DNA of 36,524 bases from Eimeria necatrix (taxonomy: Eukaryota > Apicomplexa > Conoidasida > Eucoccidiorida > Eimeriidae): NCBI RefSeq assembly GCF_000499385.1, contig NW_013655077.1:22501-59024 (forward strand), in the 5' to 3' direction. Position 1 is the stretch's first letter. Each line of letters begins with the position of its first letter. Position numbers and translations under genes: made by a program. This document shows positions 29,528-36,524 of this stretch, in pieces. The notes below the pieces were generated by a model, which was not told the DNA's origin, did not search any database, and saw only the letters and a list, made by a program, of their open reading frames with translations.

Positions 29528-30208
29528 ATGCGTGCGCAGCGGCTGCTGTGGCCCATCCTTGCGGCTCTCCTGGGGGCCCCTCTGGGGGCCCCCACGGGGC
29601 CCCCCGGGGGCCCCCCCGCGGGGCCCCTGGGGGCCCTTGCGGTCGCCGTGGGGGCCCCCCATGGGTCCTGGGGCCCCCCGTCGGGTCCAGAGCCGGGGCA
29701 GCAGTCGGTGGCCCCCGTGGGGGCCCCTGTGGAGGCCCCCGTGGGGGCCCCCGTGGGGGCCCCCGTGGGGCTGGGGGCCCCCCCGGGGGGCCCCCCGGGG
29801 GGCCCCCAGGGGGCCCCCGGGCGCCGGGGGGGCCCCCGGGAAGAGGAAGAAGCGGCGATTGCTGCAGCACTGGGCCCCTTTTACCTGAGCCCGTCGGAGC
29901 AGCAGCAGCGAGGGGCGCAGCAGCGGCGCAGGGCCCTGCTGCTGCACCTGGGTCTTGCTGCTGCTGCTCTGGGGGCCCTCGAACTTGTGCTGCGGGTCTA
30001 TTTGCTGCCGCTGGCCCACGCGCAGCGCCGCGAGAGCCGCAGGCGCAGCCCCGGCAAGCAGCAGCAGGGGCCCCCCGAGCTGCTGCCGCTGCTGCTGACT
30101 TCGCCTCCAGTCTTGGGTTTTGCTGCTGCTGCTCTCGTGCTGCTGCTCTGCAGCACTGCTGCTTTCTACAAAACTCTTTACCAAATCCTCGCCGCCAAAA
30201 TCGGCTGA
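29528..30208 (+). CDS. Small Gly/Pro/Ala-rich membrane protein, unknown function
   Basis: The first in-frame ATG at 29528 opens 226 codons to TGA at 30206-30208. The N-terminus (MRAQRLLWPILAALLGAP) looks like a signal peptide or anchor. Residues about 15-110 are GAP/GPP repeats translated from the local GGGGCCCC-type minisatellite. A non-repetitive part follows: EEEEAAIAAALGPFYLSPSE, a helix with a hydrophobic stretch (LGLAAAALGALELVLRVYLL), a basic loop (AQRRESRRRS) and a final membrane helix (VLGFAAAALVLLLCSTAAF) before the tail YKTLYQILAAKIG. Two C-terminal membrane segments with a basic cytosolic-type loop are predicted. No family recognised. The complex C-terminal half argues that the frame is real. 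Confidence 0.6.
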   Translation: MRAQRLLWPILAALLGAPLGAPTGPPGGPPAGPLGALAVAVGAPHGSWGPPSGPEPGQQSVAPVGAPVEAPVGAPVGAPVGLGAPPGGPPGGPQGAPGRRGGPREEEEAAIAAALGPFYLSPSEQQQRGAQQRRRALLLHLGLAAAALGALELVLRVYLLPLAHAQRRESRRRSPGKQQQGPPELLPLLLTSPPVLGFAAAALVLLLCSTAAFYKTLYQILAAKIG

Positions 30209-31020
30209 GGGGCCCCCCAGTCCACCCGGGGGGCCCCCCGTGCCCTTCAACGCCCAGGCTCCGGGGGCCCCTTGGGGGCCCCTTGGGGGCCCCTTGGGGG
30301 CCCCTTGGGGGCCCTTTGGGGGCCCCCGGGGGCCTTTTTGGGGGCCCCCAGGGGCTCCCGGGGGCCCCCAAAGGGGCCCCTTTGGGGCCATTTCAGCCTC
30401 CGGGGGGCCCCAGAGGTCTTTGGAGAACACCTGGGGGCCCCCAGAGGCCCTTTGAGGCCCTTAGGAAGATTTAAAGGGCCCCAGAGGCCTTTTGGGGGCC
30501 CCAGAGACCTCTAAATGACTTCTAGGGGCCCTTAGGGGCCCCCCGGGCTCTCCCGAGGCCCCTGGGGGCCCCTGGGGGCCCCTGGGGGCCCCTGGGGGCC
30601 CCTGGGGGCCCCTGGGGGCCGTGCAAGCCTTGGGGGCCCCCCGAAGCTTCTGGAGGGTCTTTGGGGCCCCTGGGGGCCCCTGGGGCCCAGGGCCGCTGGC
30701 TGCTGGGGGGCCCCCCTTTGGAGCCTTCAGGGGCCCCCAGGGACTTTGGCATTTCTCTTTAGATGTGCCTGTGATGTGGGTTGGCTGCTGCAGCAGCTGC
30801 TGCTGCTGCAGCTTAAGGTGTCTTTTGTTGATGTGTGGGGGCCCCCCAAGATCCTCGGAGGAGCTTTTAGGGGGCCCTAAGGCTTCTTCTTCTGGGGCCC
30901 CCTATGGGGGCCCCTTAGGGGGCCCCTAGGGGGCCCCTTAGAGGGCCCCTTAGGGGGCCCCTAGGGGGGCCCTTAGGGGGCCCCTAGGGGGCCCCTAGGG
31001 GCCCCTGCAGTGGCTACAGG
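30209..31020. repeat. GGGGCCCC-type minisatellite islands
   Basis: Near-continuous GGGGGCCCCT blocks (30212-30760 and 30838-31015) are interrupted only by short unique pieces and one small CTG/CAG hairpin (30784-30810). In places (30565-30620) the unit is a clean 10 bp. Collagen-like Gly-Pro frames on both strands are products of the repeat. Confidence 0.85.
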
Positions 31021-31110
31021 GGCATCTGGGGTCCTGGGGGTTTGCATAAGAAGAAGGGTTTTATGAGGGTTTAGGGTTTGTTTGGAACTGGAGATGGAGG
31101 CCCCGCGTTC

Positions 31111-31360
31111 GATTCCTGGTAAAGCTGCTGCTGCAGCAGCAGCAAAGCAGCAGCACAGCAGCAGCTGCAGCAGCAAGGCCGCAAAGCGATAGCAAAGCAG
31201 CAGCGCAGCAGCAGCTGCAGCAGCAAGGCCACAAAGCGATAGCAAAGCAGCCGCAGAGCAGCAGCTGCAGCAGCAAAGCGATAGAAAGGCAGCAGCTGCA
31301 GCATCAAAGCAGCAGCTGCAGCAGCACAGCAGCAGCAGCAGCTGCTGCTGCTGCAGCAGC
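31111..31360. repeat. 50-bp tandem repeat with CAG/CTG palindromes
   Basis: The unit GCAGCAGCTGCAGCAGCAAG then GCCGCAAAGCGATAGCAAAG recurs with a 50-bp period (starts near 31161, 31211, 31261). Decayed copies run to about 31335 and end in a CAG/CTG palindrome. The unit length is not a multiple of three, so frames read as rotating Leu/Cys/Ala peptides. Confidence 0.85.
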
Positions 31361-31499
31361 AGAACTGTGACGAAGGAGGCCCCAAGGATGAGTCGGGCCA
31401 GTAATATGCACTTATATTTAGGCTAGAAAATTAGCTGCTGCTGCTGCTGCTGCTTGGGGCCTTTTTTGTTTGCTGGTGCTGCAGCTGTTGGCGCTGGTG

Positions 31500-31534
<35 letters not shown>

Positions 31535-31680
31535 GCAGCCGCACCTGCAGCAGCTGCAGCAGCAGCTGCTGCAGCAGCGGCGCCCGCTGCACCGCCTCAT
31601 GCCTTGTCTTTAGGCAATTTGTATTCTTAGGCTGCAGCACTAAGACACAAGAAAGGGTTTGAAGCAGCAAAATAGGGTTT
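31361..31680. other. Region with CAG array, no gene supported
   Basis: A CAG array lies at 31500-31530, flanked by short unique pieces. A 79-residue minus-strand frame (MLLQTLSCVLVLQPKNTNCL at its start) is mostly homopolymer. Nothing conserved is seen. Confidence 0.4.
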
Positions 31681-32048
31681 GGGGGCCCCTTTAGGGGCCC
31701 CTATTTGCAGCAGCTAAGGCACGAGGGGCCCCGGGGGCCCCCCTGCTTAGGTTTTGTTGCTGCCCACGCTTGGGGCCCCCATGGGGGCCCCCAGGGGCCC
31801 CTCCTCCAGGGGGCCCCCTGTCTCAAGGGGGCCCCTACCTCAGGGGGGCCCCTATTCCAGGGGGGCCCCTGCCCCAGGGGGGCCCCTGCCTTAGGGGGGC
31901 CCCTCGCTTAATGGGGCCCCTTCCTTAAGGGGGCCCCCTCCCAAGGGGCCCCCAGCTGAGTGTTTGGCTTTTCTTGCTGGGCCCTTTCCCGGGGGCCCCT
32001 GGGGGCCCCCTGGGGGCCCCCTGGGGGCCCCTGGGGGCCCCTGAGTGG
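31681..32048. repeat. GGGGCCCC-type minisatellite island
   Basis: GGGGCCCC blocks with about a 20-bp period, many of the form AGGGGGGCCCCTRCC (31800-31920), then a 10-15 bp period to 32045. Confidence 0.85.
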
Positions 32049-32219
32049 CTCTAGTTGCGCATTTTTGTGCTGCCCTTTTATATTTAAATTGTGCAACTTA
32101 TGCATTTTTGCAAATTGTAAATAGAAGTTTAAAAAGGCCTGGAGGCGCTGAATATAAATTAATTTGTATTGTCTAGATGGGAATAGAGATAAACTTCTTT
32201 ATAAGTATATTTATATATA

Positions 32220-32270
<51 letters not shown>

Positions 32271-32510
32271 AGGATATATGTAAATATGTATGCGTATATA
32301 TGCATATATATGCATATTGTGTATATAGAAATATATATATATATATATAGATGAATGTACATATTGTATATATATAAATATTATGTATATATATATATAT
32401 ATATAAGGATATATAGGCATATAGGTATAGACTTATACGAACATCTGCACATAAACTTTACTTATATGAATCCACTTGGACTTATTATTTATATTTATAT
32501 TTGCCCAGCT
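32049..32510. repeat. AT-rich DNA with (AT)n microsatellites
   Basis: (AT)n runs lie at 32213-32270, 32330-32350 and 32385-32405. Frames here read as Ile-Tyr repeats only. Confidence 0.85.
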
Positions 32511-32519
32511 CCTCCCAAT

Positions 32520-33118
32520 TCCTTTGGGGCCCCAGCGTGGGGGCCCCCAGGGGCCCCGCGGGCGCATGCAGAGTCCCCTTGGGGATGGGGGCCCTTAGAC
32601 CCCCTGTGGGGCCCCTGCGGGGGCCCTGGGGCCCCTGTGGGGCCCCTGCAGGGGCCCTTTGTCCCCCTGTAGGGCCCCTGTGGGGCCCTAGGGGGCCCCT
32701 GTGGGGACGCTGCAGAGACCATGGGGGCCCCTGCGGGGGCCCCTGCGGGGGCCCCTGCGGGGGCCCCCGGGCCCCCCGTCGGGGCCCCTGTGGGGCCCTT
32801 GCGGGGGCCCCTGTGGGGCCCCGCAGGGGCCTCCTGTGGGAGCCCCTGTGGGGGGGCCCCATGGCCACGTAGACCCTGGGAAATCTCCAAAGGACTCAAG
32901 GGCGCTGCAATTGGCTCTTTTTGGGTCCTTTTTTAGGACCCCAAGGGCCCCAATTGGCCGGCCATTGAAGGCCAAGCAACTCTTAAAAATAAGACCGCGG
33001 GGGGCCCCCGGGGCCCTTCAGGGGGCCCCTGGGGGCCCCCCTAGAGGGGGCCCCCTTCGCGCTAAGAGGCCCTTAGGGGGCCCCAAGGGGCCCCTGGGGG
33101 CCCCCAGGTGCTGGGGGG
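32520..33118. repeat. GGGGCCCC-type minisatellite islands
   Basis: Island 32524-32860 has variable spacers such as TGTGGGGCCCCTGCG, followed by about 130 bp of unique sequence and a second island (32998-33117). No gene is seen. Confidence 0.85.
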
Positions 33119-33149
33119 CAGGTAAGTATCCTGGTCTTACTATCTGTTG

Positions 33150-33168
33150 TGGTAAATATTATTATTAC

Positions 33169-33213
<45 letters not shown>

Positions 33214-33260
33214 TATTATTACTATTATTATTATTATCATTATTGTTATTATTAGTTTTA
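33150..33260. repeat. (ATT)n microsatellite
   Basis: About 30 ATT/ACT triplets. Confidence 0.9.
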
Positions 33261-33486
33261 TTTCTTTTCGTTATAACGGCTGTCAGGAAATGCCAGCCTG
33301 CAGCCACTGCGTCATTTCGCTATGGGAGAAGACACAGGCAGCAGTAGTACCCAAACGAATGCCACGCAGCAGCAGCAGCAGCAGCAGCAGCAGCTGCTGC
33401 TGCTGCTGCTGCTGCATAGCACTAGTAATTGTTCGTTTGCGCCTTGATGCTGCATGAGTCTCTCCAGTGGTCCTGTTAGCCTTTTT

Positions 33487-33560
33487 GCATGCACTTATAT
33501 TTGCATGCATATATATATGTATATTTGCATGCATATATATGTACATTTGTACACCCCTGA
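33487..33560. promoter_or_regulatory. Cluster of TGCATGC sites
   Basis: TTTTGCATGCACTTAT, ATTTGCATGCATATATA and a second ATTTGCATGCATATATA lie within 60 bp; the last two are a tandem copy of about 24 bp. TGCATGC is a known ApiAP2 transcription factor site in Plasmodium and coccidians. No gene start is evident close by, so a regulatory role is inference. Confidence 0.4.
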
Positions 33561-34714
33561 GCCAAAGGGGCCCCCAGGGGCCCCCTGGGGGCCCCCAGGG
33601 GGCCCCCAGGGGGCCCCCTGTAGAGCCGCAGCAACCAGTACCCTCTTAGCTTATTCTATAAAGCGCATGCAGCAAGTGGCTGAGGGCCCCCTGGGGCCCC
33701 CGGGGGCCCCTGTTGCTGCGGAGGGGAGGGCTGTGGCTGGCTTTCTAGCAGAAGGGCTCTTCTTGGATTTAATAATTGCTTTTAATTAATTAATTGCTTC
33801 TAATTGGTATTATTTATTTATTAATTTGGTTTCAATTAGAAGAACTTCTGTACCTTTTACACTTGTACTGCCAGCGGCTGTAGAAGCCGCCTTGGCGGCT
33901 CGCTGTGGGGCCCCAGGGGCCGCTTGAGTTCTTATTTGCTGCTGCTTTGAGTTATGATGACTTTTGCCTTAAGTGCTTGGGGAGTTTTAGCTGCTGCTGC
34001 TGCAGGCGTCTGGGGTGTTGTTCGTACGGTAGCGTTAACTGCAGCGGAGGTGCTGCAGCGCCGAGTGCACTGGATGAATTCAGTTGATTTGGTTAATTTG
34101 TTAAATTAATTTGTTGAATTTATGAATTTAATTTAATTTGATTTCTTTTTACTGAAGTATAAAGCGAAGATAGCGGGGAATTGGCGGGCCGTTCGCCGGC
34201 AGCGCGAGGTGTCTGCTGGTGGCGGCTGCGCCTGCAGCTCAGGAGCAGTTTGCAGTAACTTTTTGCAGTTTTTCATTTTTAAAAATAAATTTGAATAAAT
34301 AAATTCATTTTTAATTAATTTTTTGCACTTTGCTGCAGCGAAGAAGCGGCTGGCGGCCGGGCGGGCGCCGCGAGGCTCCCCGCCGCCGTCACGCAGCAAC
34401 CCCACCGCAGCCGCTGCGCAGCCCCCCCACTTCTGTGGCTTCTTTGTGCAAATTAAAAGGCTTTTTGGGTTATTTTTTGTTCTTTTTTCATTAAAAAGTT
34501 CTTTTTTGCGTTTATACGCCTCTTAGAACCCTCGCGGGGGCCCCTGGCTCGAGGATCCGCGCAGCCTCGCTGGCTCCGGCTCCGCCTTCTTACCTTTTCA
34601 ATACTGCAGCGAGGCTGCAGCAGCAGCAGCAGCAGCAGCAGCAGCACCGCATTTCCCAAGGCCCCGCGTCTTCACTAGCTGGCCCTGGCGCCCCCTGCTG
34701 CTGCTGCTGCTGCC
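33561..34714. other. Intergenic region before ASF1
   Basis: Two short GGGGCCCC islands (33566-33625, 33684-33712) and AT-rich tracts (33770-33840, 34080-34150, 34260-34325, 34455-34510) alternate with short GC-rich pieces. The ASF1 N-terminal exon(s) should lie here, but I could not recognise the expected sequence on either strand. Confidence 0.45.
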
Positions 34715-34956
34715 TTGCTGCACCCACAGCCCAATTGGCTGCTGCTTCGCGCAGGCTGCAGCCGCAGCTCAGTTTCTTGCAGGCCCAGCGGCAGCAGCAG
34801 CGCAGCGCCGCAGAGCAGCAGCAGCAGCAGCAGCGCCGTGGACAGCGAGCAGCAGCAGCAGCAGCAGCAGCAGCCAACCCCGCAGCGTCTCCAGAGCCAA
34901 GCGCCCCCCCGCAGCGCCTCCGCCCCCACGAGCCCCCGCCGCAGCAGCCGCAGCCC

Positions 34957-35004
<48 letters not shown>

Positions 35005-35117
35005 GAAGCTGCCCAGCCGTGGGGCAGACTATGTGCTGGACAGCGTCTTCTTAGGGCCCATTCAGATAGGGGCCCTCGCTTTTGAATTTGCTGTCAATCC
35101 CCCAGACTTCACGCAGG

Positions 35118-35152
<35 letters not shown>

Positions 35153-35268
35153 GTTGGCTTCTGCTGCTGCTGCTTCTGCTGGTTTGCTGCTGCTGCTGCT
35201 GCGCCGTGTCGAAGCGAGCAGACCCCCGCCTCTTGCGCAAAAGGATTAGAAGCAAAACGATATATCAT

Positions 35269-35319
<51 letters not shown>

Positions 35320-35476
35320 TTATTTATTTATTTATTTATTTGCAGATGGACAGAGGCAGCGTGGAGGGCATGCAGGCGGTGCTGGTGTGCGGCGGCATGC
35401 AGGCGGTGCTGGTCTGCGGGCTGTACGAGGGCCGGGAGTTCATTCGCATTGGCTATTATTTGAACAATGCTTACAG
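34715..35476 (+). CDS. ASF1: Histone chaperone ASF1 (internal exons; N- and C-termini not found)
   Basis: ASF1 binds histone H3-H4 and hands it over during nucleosome assembly. The first visible exon ends at 35116 (CAG|GTGCTG). After Ser/Gln-rich homopolymers it encodes GADYVLDSVFLGPIQIGALA and FEFAVNPPDFTQ, matching the ASF1 core around LDSV..GP. The second exon (35346-35476, acceptor TTTGCAG, donor AG|GTCTTT) encodes MDRGSVEGMQAVLVCG, a second GMQAVLVCG, then LYEGREFIRIGYYLNNAY, the conserved C-terminal part of the immunoglobulin-like core. The junction is phase 0. The N-terminal strands and the last strand (after NNAY) are not located. The frame start is open and uncertain. The 9-residue repeat duplicates one core beta strand. 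Confidence 0.85.
35268..35341. repeat. (TTTA)n microsatellite in ASF1 intron
   Basis: About 17 TTTA units fill the end of the intron and merge into the acceptor TTTATTTGCAG. Confidence 0.92.
35367..35420 (+). repeat. 27-bp in-frame tandem duplication in ASF1
   Basis: GGCATGCAGGCGGTGCTGGT plus GTGCGGC is followed immediately by the same 27 bases with two third-position changes (GTG to GTC, GGC to GGG). Both copies encode GMQAVLVCG. Confidence 0.93.
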
Positions 35477-35770
35477 GTCTTTTTGATTTATTTCATTTTA
35501 ATTTCTTTTTATTTTCATTTTATTTTGTTTTTAATTCATTTTTAATTCAAATTAAATCCTTTTTGTTCTTTTATTTCCTCCTCGGCCGCTCGCTCCTTCC
35601 TCACCCCCCGCTGCGCATTGGGGTGTACGTACACCTCAGTTTTGCTTCCCTGCACTTGCCTGGCAATTCGTTTAATCTTTTCATTCCATTTTGTATTCTG
35701 TTGTTTATTTTATTTATTTTATTTTGTTTATTTTATTTTCTTTACTTCCAACTGCGTCTTCTTTTGCACG
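35477..35770. other. AT-rich DNA after ASF1 exon, with motif copy 10
   Basis: T-rich DNA follows the GTCTTT donor. GTGTACGTACAC sits at 35623-35634 within ATTGGGGTGTACGTACACCT. A short frame around it reads [17 protein letters not shown], which does not match the expected ASF1 C-terminus. Confidence 0.5.
35623..35634. other. Dispersed palindromic motif, copy 10
   Basis: Perfect palindrome GTGTACGTACAC with TTGGG on the left and CTCAG on the right, almost identical to copy 4. Confidence 0.8.
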
Positions 35771-35775
35771 GCTAA

Positions 35776-36183
35776 ATACATATATATACATACATACATA
35801 CATACATATATATATATGTATATATATGTATATATATGTATATATATATGTATGTATATATATATATGTGTATATATATATATGTATATATATATATGTA
35901 TATATATACATATATATACACACATATATATATACATTTATATATATTATATATGTATACAGATATATATACACATATATATATATATATATACACACAT
36001 ATATATATATATGTATGTATATATATAATGTATATACATTATATATATATATATATGTGTGTATACCAACTTGACAACATATAGTTATAGTTTGACATAT
36101 GTAAGTATAATCGATATACAGTTGTGCATATATTTATATACATTTACACATATATTTATATTTGTATTTGTACATGCTATACA

Positions 36184-36215
<32 letters not shown>

Positions 36216-36524
36216 ATATTTATATTTATATTTATATTTATATTTATATTTATATTTATATTTATATTTATATTTATGTTTATATTTATATTTATATTTA
36301 TACTTAAATATGTATATATTTATATAATATTATAGCCATCAATTTGTGCCCCTGTGGGCATAAATTGCTTATTAATATATTTCCCCTTAGCCACTTTTGT
36401 TTATATATAAATGGCCTTACAGCGGCCTGTAAGCTTCTCCTGCGAGGCTATATTTACATATATATATTTATACATTGATAGGCCTTTATATTTGTTTATT
36501 TATTTATATATTATATATTTTTAT
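35776..36524. repeat. Compound AT microsatellites to window end
   Basis: (ATAC)n and (AT)nGTAT runs lie at 35776-36060. A (TTTATA)n hexamer array covers about 36200-36300, and AT-rich DNA follows to the end. Frames read as Ile/Tyr/Leu repeats; no gene is seen. Confidence 0.85.

Noticed and set aside
29315..30430. Collagen-like minus-strand frame (Gly-Pro repeats)
   Set aside because: Antisense reading of the GGGGCCCC minisatellite; the complex residues are on the plus strand.
31090..31125. tRNA-like T-loop sequence GCGTTCGATTCCTGG
   Set aside because: The T stem does not pair well, and I see no D-arm, anticodon arm or acceptor stem around it; at most a decayed tRNA-derived fragment.
32495..32899. 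Gly-Pro-rich frames on both strands
   Set aside because: Translation of the GGGGCCCC-type minisatellite; no non-repetitive protein sequence.
35618..36327. Ile-Tyr repeat frames
   Set aside because: Translation of AT microsatellites.
1..36524. Transposons, retroelements or viral insertions
   Set aside because: No reverse transcriptase, integrase, transposase or long terminal repeats are recognisable in any frame I read.

Overview
The window looks like a chromosome segment of an Eimeria-type coccidian (Apicomplexa). Three things support this: CAG/CTG trinucleotide arrays occur almost everywhere and are read in exons as poly-Gln, poly-Ala, poly-Ser and poly-Leu tracts; interstitial telomere-like heptamers (CCCTAAA/TTTAGGG) occur in many blocks; and conserved eukaryotic proteins are split by introns and bloated by homopolymer insertions. 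This matches the 'feature-rich' chromosome segments described for E. tenella. The species cannot be fixed from the sequence. Most long open frames are artefacts of the triplet arrays, so I kept only those with conserved or clearly non-repetitive protein sequence. Exon boundaries come from GT/GC...AG signals plus phase and remembered protein families; none has transcript support.

Layout. 1-177: the 3' end of an unidentified plus-strand gene. About 1.48-2.6 kb: a minus-strand helical, Leu-rich protein. 2.6-3.3 kb: GGGGCCCC-type and telomere-like repeats. 3.34-3.57 kb: a small possible LYR-type protein. 4.07-7.88 kb: a 1270-residue minus-strand secreted protein with an internal domain repeat. 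9.14-12.3 kb: ARP4/BAF53-type actin-related protein, carrying an exact 396-bp in-frame tandem duplication. 12.3-12.97 kb: a complex telomere-like satellite that begins at the ARP4 stop codon. 13-14.46 kb: CAG-type minisatellites. 14.47-15.55 kb: a minus-strand RAB5IF-like membrane protein and the 3' end of a coiled-coil protein. 16.3-23.46 kb: the XPF/ERCC4/Rad1 nuclease over at least twelve exons, the best-supported gene here. 25.1-26.1 kb: a minus-strand DHHC palmitoyltransferase ending near a 100-N assembly gap. 26.7-28.5 kb: telomere-like blocks and low-complexity DNA. 29.5-30.2 kb: a small membrane protein whose Gly/Pro/Ala section is built from the local GGGGCCCC repeat. 30.2-33.7 kb: GGGGCCCC islands mixed with AT microsatellites. 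34.7-35.5 kb: two exons of the histone chaperone ASF1, one with a 27-bp in-frame duplication. 35.5-36.5 kb: AT-rich microsatellites.

The recognised genes are unlinked housekeeping functions: chromatin (ARP4, ASF1), DNA repair (XPF), lipid modification (DHHC) and ER membrane biology (RAB5IF-like). They do not form a pathway. The most interesting unexplained signal is a dispersed palindromic motif, core GTGTACGTACAC. It occurs about ten times, in several coding regions always in the same codon phase, with an exact 19-bp copy shared by two unrelated genes.
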